Assembly (NCBI RefSeq): GCF_002631185.1
Contig: NZ_PDNU01000006.1
Coordinates: forward strand, 1 to 64,000
Direction: 5' to 3'
DNA: 64,000 bases
From: Teichococcus rhizosphaerae
GTDB taxonomy: Bacteria; Pseudomonadota; Alphaproteobacteria; Acetobacterales; Acetobacteraceae
In this document: piece by piece, positions 17,248 to 25,824 of the stretch
How positions within the stretch are numbered: position 1 is the stretch's first letter
Layout: every line of letters begins with the position of its first letter
Program-made: the position numbers and the translations under genes
The notes under the pieces: model-generated
Told to the model about the DNA's origin: nothing
Seen by the model: only the letters and a program-made list of their open reading frames with translations
The model's database searches: none

Positions 17248-17319
17248 GACTGCCGCCCTGAGACTGCCGCCCTGGTCCTGCCGCCCTGAGACTGCCGCCT
17301 TGAGACTGCCGGACTGACA
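17236..17319 (+). repeat. Six 14-bp tandem repeats spanning the DUF2125 gene stop
   Basis: Units of CTGCCGCCCTGAGA start at 17236, 17250, 17264, 17278, 17292 and 17306, with increasing change in the last two and a GTC variant in the third. The first unit contains the TGA stop codon of the DUF2125 gene. This is the same arrangement as the 16-bp array at the end of the GH5-like gene, but with an unrelated unit. Confidence 0.9.
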
Positions 17320-17372
17320 TTCCGCCGGACCGGCGCGCGGTGACCGGGGGGCGGTCCCCCCCCGGCGGCCCT

Positions 17373-19988
17373 TCAGAACGACTTCAGCAGCCGCTCGATG
17401 TAGTCGAGCTCGCTGGCCGGCCGCTCCCGCTCCGCGCCCCGGCGGCGCAGCTCCTCCAGGATGCGCCGGCTGCGCAGCATCTCGGCCTCCTCCGGCACCT
17501 GGGTGTCGCTGCCCTCGTCATGGGCGCCGGGCGCGTCGCGGGTGGGGCGGCCCAGCGGATCGCGGCCCTGGTTCTGCCCCGTCATGCGCTCCTGGCCCTG
17601 GCCGTCGCCCTGCTCCTGGCCCGGCATGGCCCGGCCCTCGCCGGGCCCCTCGCCGAACTGCCGTTGCATGGACTGCGCCATCTGCCGCCCGCCTTCCTGC
17701 AGGGCGCGGATGGCCTGCTGCTGGTGCGCGCTGGCATCCTGGCCCTGGCCCAGCGCCTCCTGCGCCTGCCGCATCGCCTGGTCGGCGCGGCCGAGGGCCT
17801 CGGGGATCTCCCCGGTCAGGTCGCCGAATTGCTGCATCAGCTCGCCCAGCGCGCGGCGCAGGGCCCGCTGCTGGCTCGCATCGCGCCGCGCCTGCTGGCG
17901 GGCCTGTTCCTGGGCCTGTTCCTGGGCCTGTTCCTGGGCCTGTTCCTGGGCCTGCCGCTGGGCCTGCCGCTGGGCCTGCCGCTGCGCCGGGGAGTTCTGG
18001 CGCTGGCCCGGGGGCTGGGCGCCGTTGTTCTGCGGGCCGCCGGGCGGGCGGGCCTCGCCGCGCTGGTGGCTGCGGTCCAGCATCTCGCCCTGGCGCTGCA
18101 CCATGTCCTGCACCGCGCCCATCTGCTGCTGACCCCGCTCGCGCTGCTGCTGCTGGCGGCGCGCCTCGCCGCCTTCGGGGCGGGCAGCCACGCGGCCCTC
18201 CTCCAGGGCGTCCAGCATCTGCTCCAGCGCGGCCAGCTCCTGCTCCAGCCGGTCGGTGCGGCCTTCGCGGGCGGCCTCCTGCATCTCCCGCGTGCGGCGC
18301 TCCAGCTCCCGCTGGTCCATCAGGCGCTGCGCGGGGTCGAAGGGCATGGCCTCGGCGTTCTCCTGCCGCAGCCGCTCGGCCAGCGCCTCCAGGTGGCGCC
18401 GCACGGCCTCGCGCAGCGCCTCGACGCGGCGCTCCAGCTCGGCGCGGGCGGCGGCGTCGGGGGGCGTGCGCTCGGCCTCGGCCAGTGCCTCGCGCAGCGC
18501 CTCGCGCGCGGCGGCCAGCACCCGGGCCGTGCGGTCGGCGCGGCCCTCCTCCAGCGCGATGGCCGTCTGCCACATCAGCGCCTGCGCCTCCTCCACCCCC
18601 TCCGGGCGGCGGTCCCGCTGCAGCCGGTGGCGCGCCACGCGCAGCGCCAGGAAGGTGGTGATGTCATGCTCGAAGGCTTCCGGCGCGGCGGCCAGCCGGT
18701 CGAGCCCCATCCGGGCCGCCTCCCGCCCGCCGGGATCGGCCGAAAGGGCCTTGCGCAGCTCCGCCAGGGCGCGGGCCACGGGGTGGTTGAAGCTGCGCTC
18801 GGGCAGGGTGAGGGTCATCTCCCCGGAGGCGCCCTCCTGGCCCGCGCCGTCGCGCGCCACGATGCGGGCGCGCACCGGCAGCCCCGCCCAGGGGTGGGCG
18901 GACAGGTCGGGCTGCGCCACGCCGCGCTGCTGGCGCGGATTGCCGCCGGAAAGCGGCAGCTCCAGCGCCAGGGCGGGCGCCTGGGGGCGGGCCATCAGCC
19001 GCAACTCGGCACGGGCGGCGCTGACCCCCCAGTCATCCTCGGCGCCCCAGGGCAGGCGGATGGCGAGCCCGCGCGGCGCCGGCCCCGGCGCCTCGGCGAA
19101 GGTGGCGACGGGCGGCGCATCGGCCTGCACGCTGACGGTCCAGGCCGCCAGCTCGCGCCCGTCCCGCCGCAGGGTGAGGCGGGCGCCGCGCTCCAGCGGC
19201 ATCTCCAGCGCGTAGCTTCCGGCATCCAGCGCGCGGAAGGGGGTGGCCCGCTCGTCCAGCCGCAGCTCGGGCACGCCGCCCTGGCCGCCCGAAAGCGCCA
19301 GTTGCAGCGTGCTGCCCTGCGGCACCCTCAGGCTGCCGCCCTCCAGCCCAAGGAAGACGGGCGCCGCGCCGGTATAGCCGGGCGGCGTGATCCAGGCTTC
19401 GAGCCGCAGCGCCGCGATGCCGGCCGGGGCGGCGGCGAGGCTCGGCCACAGCGCGCGGCGCAGCCGCTCGCCGCTTTCGCCACCCGCCATGGCCAGCGCC
19501 GCGCAAAGCCCGACCAGCAGGCCGCCGCGCAGGGCACGCCGGTCCCGCGCCGCCAGGTTGGGGCGCGGCGCGCCGACGCGGAGCCGGCTCAGCCCCGCCA
19601 CGGCGCGCGCCTGGTGCGCCCGCCACAGCGCCAGCGCCGCCGGATCGTCCGTGGCCGCGTGGTCGCGCAGGGTGGAGAGGGGACGGTGCCGCAGGCCGGA
19701 GGCGGCCTCGATGCGGCGCTCGGCGGCGGCGTCGCCCGGCCAGGGAAAGCGGCGGAAGCCGCGCCACAGCGCCAGGCCCAGCGCCAGGGCGAAGCCCAGC
19801 AGCAGGAGCAGGTGAAGCCAGGCCGGCAAGGCCATGAACAGGCCCGCCAGCGCCGCCACGAGGAACAGGCCGATGACGCCGAGCGCCGGCCAGAGCCGGG
19901 GCCAGAGCGCCTCCCATCCGAGCGCCATCCGCGCGAGCCGCCGCCCGCGCGCCAGGCGCCGGGCCAGCGGGTCGCGCCGTTCCGTCAC
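17373..19988 (-). CDS. DUF4175 / TIGR02302-family large membrane protein
   Basis: The 871-residue protein has two N-terminal membrane helices (about residues 30-75), a third near residue 170, and a beta-rich domain around LEAWITPPGYTGAAPVFL. The long C-terminal half is charged and Gln/Arg-rich, with predicted coiled coils (EREL, EQELAALEQMLDALEEG) and glutamine repeats (QRQAQRQAQEQAQEQAQ). It matches TIGR02302-type proteins found beside lysA in alphaproteobacteria. The function is not established. GTG 19988 overlaps the lysA stop as GTGA, so the two are coupled. The conserved C-terminus ERPASELDYIERLLKSF is intact. Confidence 0.85.
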   Translation of the reverse strand: MTERRDPLARRLARGRRLARMALGWEALWPRLWPALGVIGLFLVAALAGLFMALPAWLHLLLLLGFALALGLALWRGFRRFPWPGDAAAERRIEAASGLRHRPLSTLRDHAATDDPAALALWRAHQARAVAGLSRLRVGAPRPNLAARDRRALRGGLLVGLCAALAMAGGESGERLRRALWPSLAAAPAGIAALRLEAWITPPGYTGAAPVFLGLEGGSLRVPQGSTLQLALSGGQGGVPELRLDERATPFRALDAGSYALEMPLERGARLTLRRDGRELAAWTVSVQADAPPVATFAEAPGPAPRGLAIRLPWGAEDDWGVSAARAELRLMARPQAPALALELPLSGGNPRQQRGVAQPDLSAHPWAGLPVRARIVARDGAGQEGASGEMTLTLPERSFNHPVARALAELRKALSADPGGREAARMGLDRLAAAPEAFEHDITTFLALRVARHRLQRDRRPEGVEEAQALMWQTAIALEEGRADRTARVLAAAREALREALAEAERTPPDAAARAELERRVEALREAVRRHLEALAERLRQENAEAMPFDPAQRLMDQRELERRTREMQEAAREGRTDRLEQELAALEQMLDALEEGRVAARPEGGEARRQQQQRERGQQQMGAVQDMVQRQGEMLDRSHQRGEARPPGGPQNNGAQPPGQRQNSPAQRQAQRQAQRQAQEQAQEQAQEQAQEQARQQARRDASQQRALRRALGELMQQFGDLTGEIPEALGRADQAMRQAQEALGQGQDASAHQQQAIRALQEGGRQMAQSMQRQFGEGPGEGRAMPGQEQGDGQGQERMTGQNQGRDPLGRPTRDAPGAHDEGSDTQVPEEAEMLRSRRILEELRRRGAERERPASELDYIERLLKSF
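17901..17984 (-). repeat. Seven 12-bp in-frame repeats encoding Gln-rich coiled sequence
   Basis: Four exact copies of GGCCTGTTCCTG (17901-17948) are followed by three of GGCCTGCCGCTG (17949-17984). On the coding minus strand they give QEQA and QRQA units within the DUF4175 protein. As 12 is a multiple of three, copy-number change would alter length without breaking the frame. Confidence 0.9.
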
Positions 19989-21328
19989 GGGGCCAGCCAC
20001 TCCGGCAGGCGCTGCTGCGCCAGCAGGTCCTGATGGGTCTGCCGCGGCCGGACAACGGCGAAGCGGGTGCCATCCACCATCACTTCGGCCGCCAGCGGGC
20101 GGGCGTTGTAGGTGCTGCTCATCACCGCACCATACGCGCCCGCATCGAGGAATGCGATGAATTCCCCCGGAGGCAGGTCCGGCATGGCGCGGTCGCGGGC
20201 GAAGGTGTCGCCGCTCTCGCAGACGGGGCCGACAATGTCGGCCGGCGCCAGCGGCGCCGCGTGGCGGGCGGGGCTCAGCGGCAGGATGCCGTGCCAGGCC
20301 TCGTAGAGGCTGGGGCGCAGCAGGTCGTTCATCGCCGCGTCCGCCACCAGGAAGCGGCGGCCCCGCCCCTGCTTCTGCAGCACGATGGAGGCCAGCAGCA
20401 CCCCGGCGGGGCCGGCGATCCAGCGGCCCGGCTCCAGCATCACCGGCAGTCCGAGCCCGCCGAGCGTGGCCTTGATGGTGCCGGCCAGCGCCTCGGGGGC
20501 GGGCGCCACCTCGTCGCGATAGGGAATGCCGAGGCCGCCGCCGCAATCGACGCGCTCCACCGGCAGGCCGGCGGCGCGCAGGCCCCGCACCATCTCGGCC
20601 AGCCGGGCATAGGCGGCGTGGTAGGCGGCCATGCCGGCGGTGATCTGGCTACCGATATGGGTGGCGATGCCGATGGGGCGGATGCCCGGCAGCGCGGCCA
20701 TGTGGGCGTAGAGCGCGTGCGCGTCCTCATAGGCGATGCCGAACTTGTTCTCGGCCTTGCCGGTGGTGATCTTGGCGTGGGTGCCGGCATCGACATCGGG
20801 GTTGACGCGCAGCGCCACCGGCGCGCGCACCCCCATCCCGGCGGCGATGGCGGAGATCATCGCCACCTCCTCCACGCTCTCGGCGTTGAGCTGGAAGATG
20901 CCCTCGGCAAGCGCGAGGCGGATCTCCTCCGGCGCCTTGCCGACGCCGGAGAACACCGTGGCCGCGGCGGGGATGCCGGCGGCCATGGTGGCGCGCAGCT
21001 CGCCCCCGCTCACCACGTCGGCCCCCGCCCCCTCGGCGCGCAGCACGCGCAGCACGGCCTGGCTGTCATTGGCCTTGGCGGCGTAGTGGATGGTGGCCTC
21101 CAGCCCGGCGCCGTCCAGCGCCGCGCGCAGCGCGCGGTAGCGGCGGCGCAGCGTGCCGGCGGAATAGACCCATGTCGGCGTGCCCACCTCGCGCGCGATG
21201 CGGGCGAGCGGCACCTCCTCCAGCAGCAGCCCGTCATGGGCGTGCAGCGAGAGCGCCGGGCGGGCGGCGAGAAGATCGGCGAAGGACGGGTCGGCGGTAT
21301 CCCGCGCGACGGGAAGCGGAGCGGCCAT
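19985..21328 (-). CDS. lysA: Diaminopimelate decarboxylase
   Basis: LysA makes L-lysine from meso-diaminopimelate with PLP. The 447-residue protein has the Schiff-base lysine in HYAAKAND (Lys 85), the HIGSQI motif, the phosphate-binding GGGLGI, the EPGR motif and the second-subunit CESGD motif that binds the substrate. ATG 21328 gives the normal length. Longer readings run backwards through a tandem repeat and are not real. It overlaps the DUF4175 gene by four bases. Confidence 0.95.
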   Translation of the reverse strand: MAAPLPVARDTADPSFADLLAARPALSLHAHDGLLLEEVPLARIAREVGTPTWVYSAGTLRRRYRALRAALDGAGLEATIHYAAKANDSQAVLRVLRAEGAGADVVSGGELRATMAAGIPAAATVFSGVGKAPEEIRLALAEGIFQLNAESVEEVAMISAIAAGMGVRAPVALRVNPDVDAGTHAKITTGKAENKFGIAYEDAHALYAHMAALPGIRPIGIATHIGSQITAGMAAYHAAYARLAEMVRGLRAAGLPVERVDCGGGLGIPYRDEVAPAPEALAGTIKATLGGLGLPVMLEPGRWIAGPAGVLLASIVLQKQGRGRRFLVADAAMNDLLRPSLYEAWHGILPLSPARHAAPLAPADIVGPVCESGDTFARDRAMPDLPPGEFIAFLDAGAYGAVMSSTYNARPLAAEVMVDGTRFAVVRPRQTHQDLLAQQRLPEWLAP

Positions 21329-21457
21329 GCCCCATCCTAGAGCAGATCGCGCCCCGTTGGGATCGGCGGCCGGCGTGAATCTGCCCTGCGGCGGCCAGGG
21401 GCCGCGGCAGCGGGAGCCCTCCCCCGGCATGAGAGCGCGCCCGGCAGGTGCGCCCCC

Positions 21458-21639
21458 ACTGGCCGCCCCCACTGGCCGCCCCCACTGGCTGCCCCCACTG
21501 GCCGCCTCCACTGGCTGCCCCCACTGGCCGCCTCCACTGGCCGCCTCCACTGGCCGCCTCCACTGGCCGCCTCCACTGGCCACCCTCATTGGCCACCCTC
21601 ATTGATCGCCTTCATTGGCCGTGCCCATTGGCCATGCGC
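21458..21639. repeat. Fourteen 13-bp tandem repeats between lysA and the LigT-like gene
   Basis: Units of the type ACTGGCCGCCTCC recur every 13 bases from 21458, and I count 14. They start ACTGG on the left and drift to ATTGG in the last four. The array lies between two divergent starts (21328 and 21664), so it is where the promoters of both genes would be expected. The period is not a multiple of three and the array is open in several frames only because it lacks stop codons. Confidence 0.9.
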
Positions 21640-21663
21640 CGCCCCGCTCCCAGCTTGGGCGGC

Positions 21664-22176
21664 ATGACCGACGCCGCGCCGCTGATCCTCAGCCTCGCCC
21701 TCGACCCGGCCAGCCAGGCCCGCCTCGGCCAGCTGCGGCAGGCGCATTTCCCGCCCGCGCGCAACCACCTGCCCGCGCATCTGACGCTGTTCCACGCCCT
21801 GCCGGGCGCGGCGCTGCCCGAGGTGGGCGCCCGGCTCGCGGCCCTCGCCGCCGCCACCGCGCCCATGCCGCTGCGCTTCGCGGGGTGGCGCGGCCTGGGG
21901 CGGGGCGTGGCCTGCGCGGTGGCATCGCCCCCCCTCCTGGCGCTCCGCGCGGGGCTGGCCGGCGAATGGCGGGACTGGCTGACGCCGCAGGACCGGCAAG
22001 GCTTCCGGCCGCATGTGACGGTGCAGAACAAGGTGGCGCCGGAGGCGGCGCGCGCCCTGCTCACCCTGCTGGAGGCCCGGGTGCCCCCCTGGGCCGGGCT
22101 CGGGCGCGGGCTGCTGCTGTGGCACTACCGCGGCGGCCCCTGGGAAGCGGCCGGGGAATTTCCCTTCACCGCCTGA
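21664..22176 (+). CDS. LigT-like 2H phosphoesterase (2'-5' RNA ligase family)
   Basis: The 170-residue protein has the two H-x-T motifs that define the 2H superfamily: HLTLFH near residue 40 and HVTVQNK near residue 119. These enzymes act on 2'-5' or cyclic phosphodiester bonds in RNA or nucleotides, and the physiological substrate here is not known. ATG 21664 excludes the repeat-encoded upstream reading. It is 24 bases downstream of the 13-bp array. Confidence 0.82.
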   Translation: MTDAAPLILSLALDPASQARLGQLRQAHFPPARNHLPAHLTLFHALPGAALPEVGARLAALAAATAPMPLRFAGWRGLGRGVACAVASPPLLALRAGLAGEWRDWLTPQDRQGFRPHVTVQNKVAPEAARALLTLLEARVPPWAGLGRGLLLWHYRGGPWEAAGEFPFTA

Positions 22177-22228
22177 AACCGCCGCCACCGGGCCGTCATT
22201 GCGCAGGCACCCCCGCCGAGCCGGAACC

Positions 22229-23122
22229 ATGCCGCGCAACCTGCCCACCCAGCCCAACCCGCCCTATCCGCCCCACCACGGCCCGGAGGCCGAGGTCGAG
22301 CAGGCCGCCGGCCCGCTGACGCCGGAGGAGCGGGAGGAGGTGGATGAGCACGCCAAGCTCCGGCCGCTGGCGATCTACGAGGTGGTGCGCAAGGAGGGGG
22401 CGGAGGAGCTTGGCCGCCCCTGGCGCAGCCTGTGGTGGTCGGGCCTGGCGGCGGGGCTTTCCATCGGCCTCTCGGTGGCGACCGAAGGGGTGCTGCACGC
22501 CCTGCTGCCCGACGCCCCCTGGCGCCCGCTGGTGGAAAGCTGGGGCTACACGGTGGGCTTCCTGGTCGTCATCCTGGCGCGGCAGCAGCTCTTCACCGAG
22601 ATCACCCTGACGGCCTTCCTGCCGGTTCTGGCCCACCCGACGGGCCGGATGGTGGCGACGCTGGCGCGCAACTGGTCGGTGGTGTTCCTGGCCAACATGG
22701 TGGGCACCGCGATCTTCGCGCTGCTGCTGTCCTGGGAGGGGCTGCTGCCACCCTTCGTGCGGGCGGGCGCGCTCGCCATCTCGGCGCACGTGACGGAGCT
22801 GACGCCGCTCCAGGCCCTGCTGCGCGCCGTCTTCTCGGGCTGGATGATGGCCATGCTGGTGTGGCTGCTGCCGCCGGCCGAGACGGCGCGCTTCTGGGCG
22901 ATTGCGCTGGTCACCTACCTGATCGCGCTGTTCGAGCTTTCACACGTCGTGGCCGGCTCGGTGGAGGTGTTCCTGCTCGTCTTCGAGGGGCAGCTCGGGC
23001 TGGCGCAGGGGCTGGGCCGCTACATGCTGCCCTTCCTGGTGGGCAACATCATCGGCGGCTCGGCGCTGTTCGCCCTGCTCTCCTACGGGCAGGTGCATGA
23101 CGAGCTGGAGGAAGGGGGCTGA
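22229..23122 (+). CDS. Formate/nitrite transporter (FNT) family channel
   Basis: The 297-residue protein has a 60-residue cytosolic N-terminal tail and about six hydrophobic helices. Residues LWWSGLAAGLSIGLSV, FLVVILARQQLFTEIT and LFELSHVVAGSVEVFLLVF correspond to FNT helices and the loop that lines the pore. This branch (YfdC-like) is less well characterised than FocA or NirC, so formate as substrate is not certain. The extended charged N-terminus is usual for this branch. Confidence 0.82.
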   Translation: MPRNLPTQPNPPYPPHHGPEAEVEQAAGPLTPEEREEVDEHAKLRPLAIYEVVRKEGAEELGRPWRSLWWSGLAAGLSIGLSVATEGVLHALLPDAPWRPLVESWGYTVGFLVVILARQQLFTEITLTAFLPVLAHPTGRMVATLARNWSVVFLANMVGTAIFALLLSWEGLLPPFVRAGALAISAHVTELTPLQALLRAVFSGWMMAMLVWLLPPAETARFWAIALVTYLIALFELSHVVAGSVEVFLLVFEGQLGLAQGLGRYMLPFLVGNIIGGSALFALLSYGQVHDELEEGG

Positions 23123-23137
23123 CGGCCCCCTGTCCCC

Positions 23138-23317
23138 TCAGCGGCTCGGGTAGCTGCGCGGATAGGTGATCTCCTCCGGCGGCCCGGGCGCGCGGATCGG
23201 GCCCGGGCGGCCGCAGGCGGCCAGCAGCAGCGGCGCCAGCAGCGCCACCGCCAGCAGCCCGGCCAGGCCCCTGACGCCCCGCCCCATGCCCCCGCCCCTC
23301 ATGCCCCCGCTCCTCAT
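23138..23317 (-). CDS. LptM-like small lipoprotein
   Basis: The 59-residue protein has a signal sequence and lipobox LLLAAC followed by GRPGPI, which matches the LptM (YifL) motif in which lipidated Cys is followed by GxKGPL. LptM assists maturation of the LPS translocon LptD. ATG 23317 overlaps the argH stop as ATGA. The order argH-lptM-(lysA) is commonly conserved in alphaproteobacteria, although here lysA lies apart. The N-terminal region before the hydrophobic part is a short Gly/Met/Arg repeat. Confidence 0.75.
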   Translation of the reverse strand: MRSGGMRGGGMGRGVRGLAGLLAVALLAPLLLAACGRPGPIRAPGPPEEITYPRSYPSR

Positions 23318-24714
23318 GCCAGCCGCTCCCGCCATTCGGCGGCCATGCGGCGCACATTCACCGGCGCCGTGCCGCCATAGGAGGTGCGGGACGCGACCGA
23401 GGCCTCGACGCTCAGCACATGGAAGATGCCGCTGTGGATGCGCGGCTCCTCCGCCTGTAGCTCCTCCAGCGACAGGCCGGACAGGTCGACGCCCCGCGCC
23501 TCCGCCTTGGCCACGAGGCGGCCGGTGACGTGGTGCGCGTCGCGGAAGGGCAGGCGCAGCTCGCGCACCAGCCAGTCGGCGAGGTCGGTCGCGGTGGAGA
23601 AGCCGGCGCCGGCGGCCTCGCGCAGGCGGGCGGTGTCGGGCTTCATGTCGCGCACCATGCCGGCGGTGGCGGCCAGCGCCAGCGCCATGGTCTCGGCGGC
23701 GTCGAAGATGCCTTCCTTGTCCTCCTGCATGTCCTTGCCATAGGTCAGGGGCAGGCCCTTCATCACCGTCATCAGCCCGATCAGCGCGCCCGAGACGCGG
23801 CCCACCTTGGCGCGCACCAGCTCGGCCGCGTCCGGGTTGCGCTTCTGCGGCATGATCGAGGAGCCGGTGGTGTAGGCGTCCGACAGCTTGACGAAGCCGA
23901 AATACGGGTTGGTCCAGAGCACGATCTCCTCGGCGAAGCGGGAGAGGTGCGTGGCGCAGATGGACAGCGCCGCCAGGAACTCCAGCGCGAAGTCGCGGCT
24001 GGCCACCGAATCCAGGCTGTTGCGCGTGGGCCCGTCGAAGCCCAGCGCCGCCGCCGTCATGTGGCGGTCGATGTTGAAGCCGGTGCCGCAGAGCGCGGCC
24101 GCGCCGAGCGGGCTCTCGTTCATCCGCGCCCGGCAGTCGCCGAGGCGGGAGCGGTCGCGCCCCAGCATCTCCACATAGGCCAGCAGGTGGTGGCCGAGCG
24201 TGGTGGGCTGGGCGGGCTGGAGGTGGGTGAAGCCCGGCATCACGGTGGCGGCGTGCTCGTCGGCGCGCTCGGTCAGCGCGCGCATCAAGTCGGCGAGCTG
24301 GCCGTCGAGGCCGTCGATCGCGTCGCGCACCCAGAGGCGGACGTCGAGCGCCACCTGGTCGTTGCGCGAGCGCGCGGTGTGCAGGCGCTTGCCGGCCTCG
24401 CCCACGCGCTCGGTCAGCCGCGCCTCGATGTTCATGTGGATGTCCTCCAGCGCCTCGCTGAAGGGGAACTCGCCGGACTCGATCTCCGTGCCGATGGCGG
24501 AGAGGCCCTCGCGGATCGCCGCCTCGTCATCGGCCGAGATGATCCCCACATGCCGCAGCATGGCGGCATGGGCCAGGCTGCCGCGGATGTCCTGCCGCCA
24601 CATCTTGCGGTCGAACCCGATGGAGGCATTGATGGCCTCCATGATCGCCGAGGGTCCGGCGCTGTAGCGCCCGCCCCACTGCTGGTTGCCCTGGCTGCGA
24701 CTGTGACTGGACAA
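23314..24714 (-). CDS. argH: Argininosuccinate lyase
   Basis: ArgH cleaves argininosuccinate to arginine and fumarate, the last step of arginine synthesis. The 466-residue protein contains [13 protein letters not shown] at the start, [12 protein letters not shown], the catalytic [13 protein letters not shown] region and the fumarase-superfamily signature [11 protein letters not shown]. Length is normal. The divergent gene for a TlpA-like protein starts only 15 bases away, so its promoter must lie inside that neighbour. Confidence 0.96.
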   Translation of the reverse strand: MSSHSRSQGNQQWGGRYSAGPSAIMEAINASIGFDRKMWRQDIRGSLAHAAMLRHVGIISADDEAAIREGLSAIGTEIESGEFPFSEALEDIHMNIEARLTERVGEAGKRLHTARSRNDQVALDVRLWVRDAIDGLDGQLADLMRALTERADEHAATVMPGFTHLQPAQPTTLGHHLLAYVEMLGRDRSRLGDCRARMNESPLGAAALCGTGFNIDRHMTAAALGFDGPTRNSLDSVASRDFALEFLAALSICATHLSRFAEEIVLWTNPYFGFVKLSDAYTTGSSIMPQKRNPDAAELVRAKVGRVSGALIGLMTVMKGLPLTYGKDMQEDKEGIFDAAETMALALAATAGMVRDMKPDTARLREAAGAGFSTATDLADWLVRELRLPFRDAHHVTGRLVAKAEARGVDLSGLSLEELQAEEPRIHSGIFHVLSVEASVASRTSYGGTAPVNVRRMAAEWRERLA

Positions 24715-24729
24715 GGAAGGATCTGCCTC

Positions 24730-25344
24730 GTGCTGCTGGAACGCCGCTCCCTGCTCTCGCTCTTCGCGGCGGGGGCGACCCTAACCACGCTGCTTCCGGC
24801 ACGGCAAGGGATTGCGGCGGCGCCGCTGCAACGGATTTCGGCGGAGCAGGCGGAGGGAATGAGCAAGCTGGCCCGCTCCGCCCCCCGCCCGCTGCCGGCC
24901 TTCGACTTCACCGACGCGGAGGGTCGGCCGGTGAACCTGGCCGCCTTCCAGGGGCGCCCGCTGCTGATCAACTTCTGGGCCACCTGGTGCCCGCCCTGCG
25001 TGGCCGAGATGCCGGCGCTGGACCGCGCCCAGGCGGCGCTGCGGGACGAGGGCTGGGCCGTGCTGGCGCTTTCCTCCGACCGGGGCGGCGCGGCGCAGGT
25101 GCGGCCCTTCTATGAGCGCACCGGCATCAGGCATCTGGAGATCTGGCTGGACCCGCGCGGCGCCGCCGCCCGCGCCACCGGCTCGCGCGGCCTGCCCACC
25201 AGCCTGGTCGTCAACCGCCAGGGGCAGGAGGTGGCGCGGCTGGAAGGCGCCGCCGCCTGGGACCATCCGGATTTCCTGGCGGCGCTGCGCCAGCTCGCCG
25301 GCCCCGCCGCCCCCGCCACCCACCCCGATACCGGCGCCACCTGA
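24730..25344 (+). CDS. TlpA-like periplasmic thioredoxin
   Basis: The 204-residue protein begins with a hydrophobic signal region preceded by ERRS, possibly a twin-arginine or Sec signal with cleavage near AAAP. The thioredoxin-fold domain that follows (about residues 60-190) carries the redox motif WCPPC within [15 protein letters not shown]. Such proteins reduce apo-cytochrome or copper-site cysteines in the periplasm. I start at GTG 24730. An ATG at 24859 would remove the export signal. The argH neighbour is usual in alphaproteobacteria. Confidence 0.85.
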   Translation: MLLERRSLLSLFAAGATLTTLLPARQGIAAAPLQRISAEQAEGMSKLARSAPRPLPAFDFTDAEGRPVNLAAFQGRPLLINFWATWCPPCVAEMPALDRAQAALRDEGWAVLALSSDRGGAAQVRPFYERTGIRHLEIWLDPRGAAARATGSRGLPTSLVVNRQGQEVARLEGAAAWDHPDFLAALRQLAGPAAPATHPDTGAT

Positions 25345-25369
25345 CGCCCTTTCCCGAGGAGAAGCCCGG

Positions 25370-25708
25370 ATGCCCAAGCCACGGATCGTCGTCGCCGGCG
25401 ACAGCGAGCAGGCCGTCGCCTTCGGGCTGCTGCGGATGCTGATGCGGGAGGCGGACGCGCCGCGCGGCCGCCCCGCCATCCTGGCCGCCTTCCAGGAATG
25501 CCTGGCGGCGGTGCGCGGCGCGGCGCCGCCCCCCGGACAGGCGGTGCCCGGACAGGCGGTGCCCGGCAAGGCTCCGCCGGAAGAGGACATGCCCAGGGAG
25601 GAGATGCCAAGGGAGGACGTGCCCGAGGAGGAGGAGCTGCCCGCCGAGGAGGACGCCGCCTTCCACCCTCCCCCGCCGCCCCGCCGCCGCAAGCGCCGCC
25701 TGGGCTGA
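25370..25708 (+). CDS. Small acidic-then-basic hypothetical protein
   Basis: The 112-residue product starts PKPRIVVAGDSEQAVAFGLLRMLM, a compact alpha/beta-like region of about 55 residues, and then turns repetitive: GQAVP twice, then MPREE/MPRED units rich in Glu and Pro, and an Arg/Lys-rich tail. GAGGAGAAG just upstream of ATG 25370 supports translation. I recognise no family. It follows the TlpA-like gene by 25 bases and is likely co-transcribed. Confidence 0.6.
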   Translation: MPKPRIVVAGDSEQAVAFGLLRMLMREADAPRGRPAILAAFQECLAAVRGAAPPPGQAVPGQAVPGKAPPEEDMPREEMPREDVPEEEELPAEEDAAFHPPPPPRRRKRRLG

Positions 25709-25824
25709 GCCCCCGGCCCCTTCCCGCCCCCTCGACGCCGCCGGCGGCCGGGGCGACACTCGCCCCATGTTCCGCAAGACAGGGATGACCGGCATGATGG
25801 GGCTTGGCATGGGGGGGCTTCGGC

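Noticed and set aside
17340-20033. A very long plus-strand frame of almost 900 codons opposite the DUF4175 gene
   Set aside because: It is Leu/Gly/Arg-rich with no family features. The minus-strand frame has clear membrane helices, conserved ends and coupling to lysA. Long antisense frames are common in GC-rich DNA.
21458-21639. Regular array considered as CRISPR
   Set aside because: Units are 13 bp and contiguous without unique spacers, and no cas genes are present.
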